NCBI GenBank assembly: GCA_020543525.1
Contig: JAHYIO010000036.1
Span: 2,604,001 to 2,668,000 of the forward strand
Origin: Coriolopsis trogii
Lineage: Eukaryota > Basidiomycota > Agaricomycetes > Polyporales > Polyporaceae
Direction of reading: 5' to 3'
DNA: 64,000 nucleotides
Shown here: one piece after another, positions 23,289 to 34,810 of the stretch
Layout: every line of letters starts with the position of its first letter
Numbering within the stretch: the stretch's first letter is position 1
The notes under the pieces: model-generated
The model's database searches: none
The model's input: only the letters and a program-made list of their open reading frames with translations
Told to the model about the DNA's origin: nothing
Made by a program: the position numbers and the translations under genes

Positions 23289-23820
23289 TTGTGAGCATAT
23301 CATATGAACGCATTTCTTGTATCATCATCACCTCATGTATCGCTCGTTTCTTCGACTTGTATGATACCCTATGTAGCATTGTTTGTTTTGGTCACTTCGC
23401 TCGCATGTGTTCCTTTCGGTCTACTGTGTACTTGCATATTCGTCACGATTTCTATGCTAATACGTCCTCATCATCTCAACATGCGAGTATATCAAGCTCC
23501 TCAAAAGAAAAGCATGAAGAATATCGTCCTCGCTAGACACTATGACGTCTCGTCGAACGTTGAACTTCCTGGAGGTGCCATGCATGACCCCCACTGGCCG
23601 CTTGTTAGGATGTAGTACTATTACATGCGTCATGCAGCCCGGAGTCTCAAATGCACGTCTTCCCTTCTACAGGGACAAAGCGAATTGCTAATGTACTCCG
23701 TTGACATTGCAGGTACCGTACAGAACGACGGTGTTCCACAGACTCTTCACGTGCACGTATGCAAAGAGCATATATATGATATACAGATGCTTTGTCCTCA
23801 TACGCGTCAAACTCTGTGCT
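23289..23820. other. Convergent intergenic region
   Basis: This stretch lies between the 3' ends of the large plus-strand gene and the oxalate decarboxylase gene. It is T-rich, as expected for 3' UTRs. No gene was recognised. Confidence 0.5.
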
Positions 23821-26321
23821 TCACTGTGGCCCAACTACAATAGGCTTCGTCCTGCTCAACTTATTGATGACATCGTCGGGAAGATCCAAGTGAGCCTTGA
23901 CCAAGGCCGGAGGCGTCAAAGCCAGCCACTGTCGAGGGCGGTGAGGGGAAGCGAGAGAAGTCAGCACCGAGATGCTTACCTGGCTGAGACTGACGTCCTG
24001 CACCCGTCCTGCGAGCGGAGCGTCAGGATGAGCGTTTCAGAACGCGCGGAGAAGGGATGCATACCTGAGTTGAAGATCTCCAGGAAGTGCAGAGTCTCGT
24101 TGCCAGTGTTCTCCACAAAGTGACCTGCGCACCGGTGTCACGCGCCTGCCCTCTTCTGATGGTCGGAAAAACACTTACCGAACGACGCAGGAACAAACCC
24201 GACATCTCCAGCCTTGTGCGAGATACTCGTCAGAGCAAGATCCTGAGACGAGAGGGCAGGCAAGGCGGCGTACCTCATAATCAAAAGTGCGGGAATTACC
24301 GCTGGAGGCGAAGAGCGTGACGCGAGCGGTGCCGCTACTGCATTCATGACACCGTTGTCAGCCATGGACCCACAGGACGGAAACTAGTCACACACATATA
24401 GAACGTCCACTCGTCTTGGGTGGGATGCCACTGCGAGCCGTGAGTATGCAGGGGCAGAAGGGCAATCTCAGCGAGATCTTACATGGAGTTCCCTAGCCGG
24501 TGGCGTTAGTGCGGGCTTAACGAGACGGTTTATATGGGACCCGCGACGTACCTCATTGCGCCAGGCTCGACAGTGATCTCCGCAGCGGAGATGCCAGTAG
24601 CGACCGTGAAGGTCGTCTCGTCCACGATCTTGACCGTTCCCCCGTCGAGCTGGGTTGCCTTCGTCTTCGAGAGCGGGAAGGTGAACGGGTTCGGAATCAT
24701 CCCCTGCGGGCTCTTTGGTGCCTTGGCGTTGTCCGCCGGGGGCGCTGCAGATCGACGATCCAGCGTTAGCAACTCGACAACCTTGCGGCCTTGCCAAGGA
24801 GAAAAAGGCACATATTTAGCAAGCCTGCGCGACACGCACCGGTCGGGAATATGTATAGCTGCTGGGCGGGAATGTGATCGAAGGCGGAGATGCTGGTCTG
24901 GAAGTTTTTGGCTAGGACTTCCTTGGGCACATGGGCCATCCAGTCGGTGAGCTATGTATACATAGACATTGTGAGCGCGAGCCCGGAGGCATTGTGTTAG
25001 TAGAATTGCGGGAGCGGACAGGATAGGTGGAAGCCGTCAAGGGCGGGACGCACTAAGAAAGTCGAGTCTTCGCTGAATGCCCCGTCATCGAACACCTACA
25101 TGAGGTCGGCTAAATTAGACATGGGGTGCAACGAATGCGGGAACGCGACACTCACGAGGAGGAATTCGGAACCATCCGCGGTGTCGTTCGTGGCCTGAAG
25201 GCTGTGCGGAATGCCGGGAGGGAAGTACCAGAGGTCGCCCGCGCTCTGTGAGAAGGGAGGCCGTTATGTACACATGTCCTGGTCGCAAACGGTAAGTACG
25301 CATACCACCGTGTCGATGAAGTTTTGGCCATCTGCGTTTATCGCTGTCACTTGCACGGAGCCCTACAGACATGTGTGAGCCCGAGGGCCTCCCTGTACGG
25401 TACCGCAGTCGTCCGCACCTTCATAATGTATGCCCACTGCCTGTACGTCAGCACCTGCCGGTTCAGCGTTGATCATCATGTGCAACGCACCTCCGCAGTC
25501 TTGTGCCAATGCAACTCCCTAAATACCACATTGAGCTACTTATTCGCAAGACACGGATAGAGAAAGATCGCGGGACTGAATTACCTAACTGCGCCTACTT
25601 CGAGCCGCATATTCACACCCGCCATCGCTGTACGACGTCTTCAGTTCCGTAGTCATGGTTAAGAATAGGTCATCGTGACTCACACTTCGCGATTGGCATG
25701 ACATCCTCTGTAGCAAAGTGGTATGCCAGTAGCCTCGAAGGTCAGCGTACCAGCTCAAACGAATAAGAAGACGTTGGGAAGACGTACGATTCTGTTGACG
25801 AGCCCAGCCGCCTGTCTGAAGGCGGTTGTGGCTTAGCCCAAACGGCCACTTGGCATTCTGACTATAGACACAGACGCCTCAGCTTCCACACTCATTACTC
25901 CGAGATAACGAGCAAGAGGGGGTACGTACACAGAACCCGAGTCGGTCGTCGGCGGTGCCAACAGGTCCGCGTTCTGACGGTCGATGGGCACGTTCTGCGG
26001 GCCAAGGATACTCGCCCCTAGCGAACCGCGCTCGGCGACGGGGATGATGTCGGTGTCCGGCTGCCAGAGGAGCCCGTTCGGGTCGTCGCTCGCGAACGGC
26101 ACCGTCTGGCTGGCTGGCGGGGCTGAGCTCGCGCCGGACGGGACGACGCTCGCAACAGAGGACGACTCGGCTGCAGCAGCCTGAGACACACTGGCCGCGG
26201 CGGACACACTAGCCGCTGCCGACGCACTGACTGCAGCAGACGCGTCCGCCTGAGGCGCAGGTGCGGCGAACGCGGTTCCCGCGAGCAGCAGGGCGACGAG
26301 AGGGATGAGTGCAGGGGCCAT
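23821..26321 (-). CDS. OXDC: Oxalate decarboxylase, secreted bicupin
   Basis: Eighteen exons: 25930-26321, 25788-25861, 25684-25707, 25585-25627, 25491-25518, 25419-25436, 25306-25362, 25156-25245, 25054-25095, 24840-24951, 24552-24744, 24483-24492, 24396-24430, 24274-24337, 24179-24212, 24065-24124, 23980-24008, 23821-23928 (470 residues). A signal peptide (about 1-19, MAPALIPLVALLLAGTAFA) precedes an Ala/Ser-rich spacer. The first cupin has RELHWHKTAEWAY and PPGIPHSLQ; the second has RELHWHPTQDEW and FGHFVENTG, which are the Mn-binding His/Glu sets. FSEDSTFLLTDWMAH matches the SENST lid of bacterial OxdC; its Glu is the proton donor that favours decarboxylation to formate and CO2 over oxidation. 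Such enzymes detoxify oxalate outside or at the wall of wood-decay fungi. A TATA box lies ~80 bp upstream. Exon 12 is only 10 nt. Confidence 0.95.
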
Positions 26322-28035
26322 TAAGTGATGAGCAATGAGGACTGCAGGTGCGTCGAGGGCTGTGGGTTACGAAAAAGCCTGGGGCGATGAAAGTGGTGCC
26401 CTTTATAGTTTCATGCTGCCTCTTCTTCAGACCTGAGGCAAGCCGCCAAACCCTCGTCGCCGCTAGCGAGACAGAAAGCGGGAACCGAGGAGCTTGGCAC
26501 GAACTCCCGGCTGCAATACACGAATTACGTTGCCGGCTATGCGGAGAGCGCGCTTGGCCCTGCTGGACAGGTTATAGATGGACGTTCGCAAATGTTGACT
26601 TGCCGAATCCGAACTGCACTTCGTGGGTCCGTCGAAGAGTGATCGTGGTCGGATCTCGAGATCGCTGGACGAGGCGTAATGCGTGCGCTCTGATAGGCTA
26701 GAGTGGTGGGGTACACGATGATGCTTGCTGACGGACTACGCTGGAAATGAGCGTGAATGGGGACGGCTCGACGCGAGAAGCCGTCCGGCGATTCCGTACA
26801 ACATAGCATCATGGGTGGTCGCGGCTGCGGTCACTGAATTAGCTCGCTGGAGAGAGCAAGAACCAGCAATCGCCCCGCGAAGGGAGTCTGTCGGACATGA
26901 TTAGTCCATCGAGCTCGTCTTGCTGAGAAATCTGGCCGACTGTCCACGTATCCCTTCCCAAGGACTCGGGGGCCATGCCGCATCTTGGAGAGTCCGTACG
27001 CGTTTAGACGGAACGGCGACGCCTAACGGAGGCCGGACCAGCATCCAGCGGGAGCATCGACGCACTGGGTTTTCAGGGCTGGGTCGATTCGAAGGGCAGA
27101 ATCGTCGCCTATATCGATTCAATGTGAACCAGGACAGGAGAGTCCGAGCTGTCGGGTTGTCACCGTGACGCCCGTAACAAGACGCGGCGTACCGTATTCG
27201 AGACAACGTTCGCGGACGCCGTGACCTGAAGGGTTCACATACCTCGCACTCTGTTCGAGATGGTGATCGCATGCCGCGGACGCAGCCTGTACATGCGCTT
27301 GTATACTTGACTCCTGGAACTTCTGCTGCCAAAAAAATTTCCCAGTCCATTAGGAAAGCACAGATCGCATCAAGCATCTACCGACGCACCTGTAAGAGGC
27401 AACAATGCAGCTACAATTCAGGTTCCGAGCTCTCAGGAAAATACTGAGCGGTATTGCTGTATTGGTCACGCGCGTTTGCACATTGTTCGTTGCGTAAAGA
27501 CTACGTGCATGGAACCCGTCATGTCTTCCGACGGCTTCCCATGCAGTCGATTTCCGTTGATACGTATGCAAGAATAGAGTGGCGTACAGACTGTCCCTCA
27601 CGGCACAATCACGCTATTTATAGCAGCGTCGGGGGAAGGGTAACCATCCGAGTTCGTGAGGTGGATTGCCGTCCGTATGCGACTTGTCAGCGATTTGATT
27701 CTATACCAACAGCATAAATATCACCACGAAACCAGTTTGAAGTACTCACAAGAGTCGCGAAGAAAGAGTGATCTGTGATCCGAGGGACTTAAGGTGCACG
27801 CAGACCGTGCAAGGATTCAGGAAAGGTTCTTCCGCAACGAGACCTACCTCAGGGAGCAATCTATCGCATCGTCTCACATGGTGCTGGGCGCAGTGACATG
27901 AGAAAACTTACACGGGAGACCATTCGTGCCCGGTAGACCTGAGTCAGAAGGCAGCGAGAAGGGAGGTCGTAAATAGGACGTGTATTAGGATATGGTATAT
28001 CGCCATTGGGGCAAAGTCAGGAGCTCCGGGCAAAC
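26322..28035. other. Intergenic region upstream of oxalate decarboxylase
   Basis: The left part is the oxalate decarboxylase promoter, with the TATA box listed separately. The remainder is gene-poor. On the minus strand around 27700-28030 there are donor- and acceptor-like sites, and a 20-codon frame (about 27947-28009) that begins MAIYHILIHVLFTTSLLAAF and resembles a signal peptide. I could not assemble a gene from it. A 158-codon minus frame (26901-27377) shows no motif. Confidence 0.45.
26402..26407 (-). promoter_or_regulatory. TATA box of oxalate decarboxylase gene
   Basis: On the minus strand the sequence reads ACTATAAAGGGC, about 80 bases before the start codon at 26321. TATA-driven promoters suit a regulated secreted enzyme. 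The position is plausible, but the transcription start has not been seen. Confidence 0.6.
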
Positions 28036-28803
28036 TCAACATGGCAATATGCGGACCTGAACTCCCTTCTCCAACAGACGTACGGTCTGTTCCGCGTCAG
28101 CGAACCAACTGAACCCCTTTTCTTGACCCTTCCGGCCGGAGACGATTGGGTACTTCAGTCGGCGGAAAAGGGAGCGATAAGGGAGTGCTTGTACGTGCAT
28201 GTGGAGATGCGGAACGGAGATGTATGGGGGTATATGAAACCCTAGTCTGGAGGCGATTGTAGTGTGAACAAAAGATGTCAGACTCACGAGAGAACTGCGG
28301 AAACGGACTGACCTTCGGAGATCTAGAGGTACGTCCATGCTGTCCAAGATTCGATGCCCAATCTCCATCATCTCTTTCACTACAATCTTCACTTCAGTCA
28401 AGTGATAATGGTTGGACGATGGAACATACCCATGGCTGCGTCTGAACCGCGCAAAGACTTGACGCTTTCTTGATTGTGAGGTCAGCCTCGTTGACGCAAC
28501 CTCTCATGCTGATACAATAAGCAGGCGGTACCTATGTGTCTCTTTGGGATTATTTGTAGATGGTGCTCAGCAGCAGGATTAATGTCTGTGAATACTGTGT
28601 AATCATCATTCTGCCAATTCCGAATCTGGCTGAGCATGTAGGAACGAACAACAAAAGGTGATTCTCACCTCCCAGATGACGTTGAACCCATTCGCCTTTG
28701 ATGCACCACAAAAAATACAATGTGACGGATGCGGACTGAGAACTGACTGTTCCTCTACATCAACCAAGGGTTTCTCAACGAGCTTGGGAGACCGTATCTT
28801 CAT
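28036..28803 (-). CDS. HIT-family (HINT3-like) histidine triad protein
   Basis: Five exons: 28669-28803, 28532-28610, 28430-28468, 28313-28379, 28036-28246 (176 residues). SHCIFCGASKANGFNVIWE near the N-terminus supplies a CxxC pair, and DINPAAEHHLQIIPKRHI is the typical first HIT half. The histidine triad is PHLHMHVQ (HxHxH), followed by LPYRSLFRRLKYP and a C-terminal helix ending in ILPC. This is the pattern of fungal HINT3-like proteins, which hydrolyse nucleotide phosphoramidates or adenylates. The acceptor at 28380|28379 was chosen because it gives the canonical AAMVKEMMEIGHRILD and a 50-nt intron; another AG twelve bases upstream (exon starting at 28391) would add four residues. The gene diverges from UBP8 with only 182 bp between start codons. 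Confidence 0.9.
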
Positions 28804-28985
28804 TAACTTGGTCAGAAACGACAAGAGAGAGGCTTGTATATGTTTCGAGCCATGACAAGAGATATCGTGAATGTCCGAGGAATGAGCAGAGACTAGAACC
28901 ATTAGAGAGCCAAAAGAGCTGAAAGACGTAGTAGAGGTCGTAAGCAAAAGTCTAGGAGACGAGACCGGAGAAGGGAGAGAGTAAG

Positions 28986-31900
28986 ATGAGCGACGCAAGA
29001 GCCGACGCGGACACCGACATCGACGCCCTTCGCCTGCGGAGGGCCCGCCAGCGCCTGTCGGCTCTCCGTGTGACGCCGCGTGACGAACAGAGGCACGTGG
29101 CGGGACACAAATGGACGGATTTGGACTTGTCTTTCGACCTCCGCGACACTTTCGAGTGGTTCGCATTCAACTTCTCTTTCTCTCGTCCTCGACACGGAAA
29201 AACAGACATAAGCTCGCCTCTTTCTGAACTCAGCCTGCACGTCTTCTCACTTGCTGTCTCCGTTCCGTTGGACATGATCACAGACACAGATCCAGATGCT
29301 AGATGTCCCCACCTCGCTGCCCTTCTTGCCGACGAGTCCGAAAGTACGGCGCTCGTAAACAGATATACAACTGCTGTCCGTTGGGCCGCCTACCGCTCGC
29401 ATGAGGTAGCCTACCCTGCCAAGCGCCGCAAGGTATGTATATATTCCAGTGGCGGCCGGTCGCCGTCGTGCCTTCCAATATGAATATCTTACACGCGGCC
29501 ATTCATTCAGATAGCCCCTCCGGAATGTGGCGTCTGTGGACTGGCCCTCTCCAGACCATATGCGTGCTTGCATTGCTCCTTCGCTGGCTGTTGGCACGAC
29601 AAACACGCTAAGGCACACCTCCAGGACACCGGGCACGATTTCTGTCGGTAACCTTCCTTCCACTCGTTTGGGTCCGAGATCGCTCTCCAATCCCAGCTCT
29701 TGGACGGTTACGAACCTCAGCACATCTCCCGATGTATACTTTCTATACATGCTAACACACCGACGCACAGGTGCTGACGTCAAGACTGGTAACGTGTTTT
29801 GTGTCGAATGCGACGACTTCGTCTACGACACCACCCTTAGCCGCATCTATTCCGCAGTTGTTATCGGTGCAGAAGAGCGAGTGACCCACTTCCAAGGTCT
29901 GCGCAATCTCAGGCAATGTTTCTCTGACATTGATTGTTGTTGCTAGTTTCCAAGCGAGGACGGGAGCCGTTTGCGCCTTGGGTTGCCACCGCGCAAGAAG
30001 TGGCCGCGCTCGAGAACACAGTTCCTGCTCCTTGTCAAGGTCAAACTTTATCGTTATCTGATAGAGGAGACAGCTGATGGATATGGCCTACGGACGACCC
30101 AGGTCGCCGAGGGCTCCTAAACTTAGGCCAAACGTGCTTCATGAACGTGATCCTTCAGTCGTTCATCGCGAACCCACTACTTCGGAGCTATTACCTCAGC
30201 GATAAGCACAACAGCAAACTCTGCAAGCTCAAGGACTGTACTTCGTGTGAAATGGACAAGCTATATTCAGAGGTGGCATCCACGCCTGTGCCCAAAAATA
30301 CATCGTAAAGCCGTAACTGAAACCCCTCCCGCGTAGGTTTATTCTGAGAACTCGGCACCCTATGGGCCCATAGACCTGCTTGCGAAAACCTGGAGGGTCT
30401 CATCCGAGCTGTCCGGTTATGCTCAGCAGGACGCTCACGAATTCTTCATCACCGCCCTCAACCAAATACACGCCACGTCGAGGGGGTCCACGTCATTGCA
30501 ATGCATTTGCATCATCCACTCTACATTTGCCGGCCTCCTGCAGAGCGACGTCAGATGTGAAAAATGTGGCAAAGTCGCAGACAAGACGGACCCGATGCTC
30601 GACATCAGTCTCGAACTCAAGGGTGAGACAGGCAGCACGCAGGGCCTGACCCTTGCTTCCTGCCTAGCAAGGTAGGTATCTCCGCTCCCGAGCTCCTGCC
30701 TCGAATACTACCGTTCGCATACTAAGAATATGGCTTTGCTGTCCCTGACGTCAGGTTCACTCATCCGGAGAAGCTCGGTCCCAACGAATACTGCTGTGAA
30801 AAATGTGGCAAGGCCTCCCATGTGCGTGCGCTGCTCGGTATCCCGAGTTCATATCCGATGTCCCCATCTGACCTCCTCGAACTGTCATCATTCGTCGCCA
30901 AATATACGCACACTCTCACGTAGGCGAGCAAGCGGCTGAGCATCCGAAAACTGCCTCCTGTGCTCAGTTTCCAGTTCAAGGTGAGAATCGCAGAACTCGG
31001 CGCTGCATAATTCTCCCGCCGCTGACCTTCGTGTTGTCTACACCTATTCTTACCCCGCCATTGTATCGCCGATCCCGGTCTCTATTTCCGTCCTATCCTC
31101 CCTCTCTCCCATTCCCGAATCGGACGCACTCTTCCATTGCTATCCTGTCCATGTGCTGCCATCCTGTCCACGGTCGCCGGGCCTTGCTGAACCCTCGGAC
31201 GAAACCACCCATGCGCATGGCGCACTCATAGCGATTCGAGCACAAATCAGCAGACAAGTCCGCAGCACGCAAGATCGAGGCAGCCGTCCGGTTCCCCGTG
31301 TCCCTGAACATGGCGCCCTACACGACTCTGGTCATGCATGCGCAAGAGCAATCCAAGGACAGCAGCCCCGCGGTGCCCACTCTCGTTCCGTATGTCCCAT
31401 TCTTTCTTAGCCTCACCACGTCTCCCTTGGCCTTCCACCCATCCATCGCCGCGACACGCATGGCGTAGCGTTTCTAGCGATCTGGCAATCGTTACGACGC
31501 GGCCGCCTGTGGCCCGCCTCTCCCCCACGCCCCACATTATACGTGTGCGCCTGCTGACTCAACTCGCCCGTCCAGGGACAAAACCCTCGGCCCCGAAGCG
31601 CTGTACGAGTACGACCTCTTCGCCGTCGTCTGCCACGAAGGCCAAATAGACAACGGCCACTATACGTGCTACGCCCGGTCGCACGACGAGGTCCGTCCCG
31701 TCCGGTTCCTCTCTCTCTCTCCACATTCCTCACACTCTCCTCATTCCTCCCCCGTTTCGTTGCTCGCACACCCCCTCCCGCTCTGCCGCCACTCACACGC
31801 CCACCATGCCGACATGCCCTGATCTCGGTCCCTCAACATGCCGTGCCGCACAACGTACATACACCGCCCTTGCGCTGCGCCGTGACCCCGTCAGTGGTAC

Positions 31901-32264
31901 CGCTACGATGACGACAAGTGAGTGTCCATCCGTGACGTCTTCGCGCCCACGCTCTCCCTCTGCACCCCTGCGCGCCTCCCGCACAGAACACAGACACCGT
32001 GATGCTAACCCTGTCTTCGTCGTCGTCGTCCCACCCGCGGCGCGTTTCCCTCCCAGAGTGACGCACTCGACGCTCGGCGCGTGCCTCGGCTCGCAGGCGT
32101 ACATGTGCTTCTACGTCAAGAAGCACCTCGACTACAAGCCGTACGTCACGCCCTCGTACGTCCTCACGCGCGAGCAGGAGGCGGTGAAGGAGAAGGAGCG
32201 CGAGCGCGAGAAGGAGATCGCGCGCATGATGGAGGTAGAGGCCGAGCTCCTCGCCGCGATCTGA
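28986..32264 (+). CDS. UBP8: Ubiquitin carboxyl-terminal hydrolase, SAGA Ubp8/USP22 type
   Basis: Twelve exons: 28986-29432, 29511-29643, 29771-29896, 29947-30039, 30103-30272, 30337-30671, 30755-30821, 30924-30980, 31232-31389, 31576-31690, 31895-31917, 32057-32264 (643 residues). The N-terminal half holds a ZnF-UBP domain (CGVCGLALSRPYACLHC, CWHDKHAKAHLQDTGHDFC). The USP domain has the Cys box NLGQTCFMN (Cys about 278), the QQDAHEFF motif, two CxxC pairs for the structural zinc, and the His box GQIDNGHYTCYAR. Domain order and sequence fit Ubp8, the histone H2B deubiquitinase of SAGA. A C-terminal charged helix (REQEAVKEKEREREKEIARM) extends past the usual USP end. Introns in the second half are unusually long (up to 251 nt). 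Confidence 0.93.
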
Positions 32265-32588
32265 GCGCGAGCAGTGCTTCTTGTCGCTTGCGTTGTGTTA
32301 ACTGTGGCGCGCGGTGCGCACCGTGGTATGTCTGGTGGGTTCATGTTGTATGATAATTAGGATCTAAGCAGATACGGTGTTACGATGCTCGAACAATGTA
32401 CACAGCGGCTTGGAGCGACGCACAAGTCGTAATGGAGTTCGTAAGTAGATACAAGGTTGATGTGGCGATGCAAGGTATAGAAAAGAGCTAGTAGGAGAAC
32501 GAAGGGCGCTTCTAGCACTATGAGGATGCCACCGAAAGGGAAGGATAGAAGTACACAGCTGGGGCGAATGCGTGTGGAGGTGCAATAC
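32265..32588. other. Short convergent intergenic region
   Basis: This is the 3' UTR space between UBP8 and the minus-strand small protein gene. Nothing else was seen. Confidence 0.5.
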
Positions 32589-33371
32589 TCAGGGAATAAT
32601 GTCGTTCAACTCTCCCTCCCTGACCCGGATCTCTACCACCTCGACCTCATAATCCATCATGGACGAGTTCGACGAAGACACCGAAGATGACACGAAGCCA
32701 TGGGGATTGGAGGGAGAGGTTGAAGCGACATCTGAACGACAGAGCAATGATGGCAGCAGCAGCAGCAGCAGCAGCAGTACCGCGATCATGTGAGCACAAC
32801 AGGAGCAGAAGAAGAGAAAGCGAACGAACATCTGTCTTTGATATATGGCGGCACGAACAAGTCCTACGCAGCAATCGCACGAGTCAGCACGACACACGCG
32901 GGATACGAACACGCAGCTCATGCGACGCACCTGGTTCCACACGAAGCCCTGGCTCTTCTGAATGGTCAGAATGGGGCGGAGGGCGAAGACGGGCTGGCGG
33001 TGCTGCTGCTTCTTGCGGTGTTCACGCTTGGGGCTCTCATAATGCTCAACGGCGCGCTGCTTGCCCTTGACGTCCTTCTTCATCTCAGCGACCTTGTCGG
33101 CCGACATGGGCTCGTCGCCCTCGTCAATCTCCATGTCGCCCTCGATCTCGCCCGGTCGAGGGTCGCTGGCGGAGACGGGCCGCTCGGCGTCGGACGCGGG
33201 GTGATCATAGTCCTCGTCGTCCTCGGAACACGAGTTGTTCTCTGACGCACTGTCACTGTAGTCGTCCCCGTACGGGATCTGCTCGTAGCAGGCCCAGGTC
33301 GGGGGCGATGGCGCCCGACCGAGGGTGCGGCGGCGGAAGAACTCAGGGTACGCATCGGAGGTGCTGCTCAT
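32589..33371 (-). CDS. Conserved hypothetical small acidic protein
   Basis: Three exons: 32931-33371, 32830-32863, 32589-32731 (205 residues). The protein starts MSSTSDAYPEFFRRRTLG, has an acidic middle (SCSEDDEDYDHPASDAERP, MEIDEGDEPMSADKVAEMKK), then QGFVWNQDLFVPPYIKDRYV joined across two introns, and ends VEVVEIRVREGELNDIIP. The second intron (32732-32829) was placed to give KDRYVASTSP and to return to the C-terminal frame; it contains a CTG repeat. The family seems to be basidiomycete-specific and I know no function. Reading through the introns instead would insert long hydrophobic Leu runs, which is implausible. The frame is open upstream of 33371 but without an ATG, so a further 5' exon is possible. 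The gene diverges from THG1. Confidence 0.72.
   Translation of the reverse strand: MSSTSDAYPEFFRRRTLGRAPSPPTWACYEQIPYGDDYSDSASENNSCSEDDEDYDHPASDAERPVSASDPRPGEIEGDMEIDEGDEPMSADKVAEMKKDVKGKQRAVEHYESPKREHRKKQQHRQPVFALRPILTIQKSQGFVWNQVRRMSCVFVSRVCRADSCDCCVGLVRAAIYQRQMFVRFLFFCSCCAHMIAVLLLLLLLLPSLLCRSDVASTSPSNPHGFVSSSVSSSNSSMMDYEVEVVEIRVREGELNDIIP
32753..32777 (-). repeat. CTG/CAG trinucleotide repeat in an intron
   Basis: About eight uninterrupted GCA units on the plus strand (CTG in the sense of the gene) lie inside the second intron of the small acidic protein gene, about 20 bases before its acceptor. Length variation here could affect splicing. Confidence 0.85.
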
Positions 33372-33669
33372 CTTGCGGTCGGGGTCGGTGTGCTTGCTGG
33401 TGCGGTGGATGCTGTAGTCGGAGCCGGTGTCGACGGTGCCGGGACGGGGAGGGATGGTGATGGTCGGGAGGCAAGAGCGGGGCGGCACGGAGGCGCAGGA
33501 ATGAGTCTGTGATGCGCTGTGACGGGGCCTAGGGCTGGGGTTGGGGACTCGAGTCACAGCTCGCTGGAAAAGGAAAGCGTCCTCGCCGTGAGCAGGCGTT
33601 GATGGTCCTCACTCCTCTTCCGTCTCCGCGAGGCCGCGTAGCATACTCTGTCCTCGCGCGTCAGGCAAC

Positions 33670-34810
33670 ATGGCCGGAACTAAGTTTGCCTATGTCAGAA
33701 ACTTTGAACTCCCAGACCCTCTCCTCCCCGCCACCTTCATGGTCCTCCGGATCGACGGGCACGCCTTCCACAGGTCAGAGCCGTGTACAGCCTCGCGTGC
33801 GGCTTCACAAACACACTAGGAGCGCAGGCTATCGGACGAACATGCGTTTGCGAAACCAAACGACGAACGCGCCCTCCAACTCATGGATCACGCCGCGCGC
33901 GACGTGATGGACGAGTTCAAGGACATCGTCCTTGCCTTCGGAGAATCAGACGAGTACAGGTGCGCCTGTTGCGCACGCCTCCATGTGATCGATCGACATC
34001 CGAGTTTACCTCTGCTCTGTAGCTTCTTGTTCCGCAAATCCGCGTCAGTGTACAACCGCCGCGAGGCCAAAATTTTGACAACCGTCACCTCGTTATTCAC
34101 GTCTTCATACGTCTTCAATTGGTCAAAATACCTCACGGACACGCCGCTCAAGTACTGCCCCTCCTTCGATGGCCGAATAGTGCTCTACCCATCACCGACC
34201 GTCGTCCGAGATTATTTCTCGTGGCGGCAAGCTGACAGTGAGCAGTGGCGCCGCCGCAAAGCAGAACTTCATTCACGCTCCCGTCACAGCCCATATCAAC
34301 AACCTGTACAACACCGTGTTCTGGGCGCTCGTACTCAAAGGCGGCCAGACTACGACCGAGGCACATGCGACTTTGAGAGTGCGCATAGTCCCCACACGAG
34401 TGTTTGCGAGCTAACACCGAGCGTTTACCCTACCCTCAGGGGACCGTCTCGTCTCAGAAGCACGAGATCCTGTTCTCCCGATTCCAAATAAATTACAACG
34501 AATTACCCGCGCGGTTCAGAAAAGGAAGCGTTCTGGTACGAGAGGAAGAGGTGCGCATGCCAATCCGTCCGACATGTAAAAAGTGCCCTCTCATGAATGT
34601 CGGTCGGTGCAGGTATCGGAAGAAGCCGAGGCTGGAGAAGGCGATCTTCCTCCGCCATCCACCAGTGAGCCAGCGTTGGCGGAAACGCTGCGGAAGTCGA
34701 AGGACAAGAAGAAGAAGAAAGCGCGCGTGCGTACGAAGGTAGAGGTGTACCATTGTGATATTATAGGAGACGAGTTCTGGGACGCTCGACTGAACCTGTT
34801 GGACGGTTGA
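33670..34810 (+). CDS. THG1: tRNA-His guanylyltransferase
   Basis: Six exons: 33670-33773, 33828-33959, 34023-34237, 34290-34378, 34440-34550, 34613-34810 (282 residues). The metal-binding aspartates are present at the classical spacing: RIDGHAF (Asp29) and FGESDEYSF (Asp76). Further family blocks are AKPNDERALQLMD, NRREAKILTTVTSLF, FDGRIVLYPS, DTHINNLYNTVFWAL, and a GTVSSQKHEILFSRF-type segment. Thg1 adds the essential G-1 to the 5' end of tRNA-His by 3'-5' polymerisation in the nucleus or cytoplasm. A Lys-rich insertion (KSKDKKKKKARVRTK) lies near the C-terminus, before the conserved ending. The start is the first ATG, 298 bp from the start of the divergent small acidic protein gene. Confidence 0.95.

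Noticed and set aside
26901..27377. 158-codon minus frame upstream of oxalate decarboxylase
   Set aside because: The sequence is Arg/Ser/Cys-rich without domain pattern and no neighbouring exons fit; it is probably chance.
28006..28245. 79-codon plus frame overlapping the HIT gene
   Set aside because: It is antisense to the last HIT exon, which carries the histidine triad.
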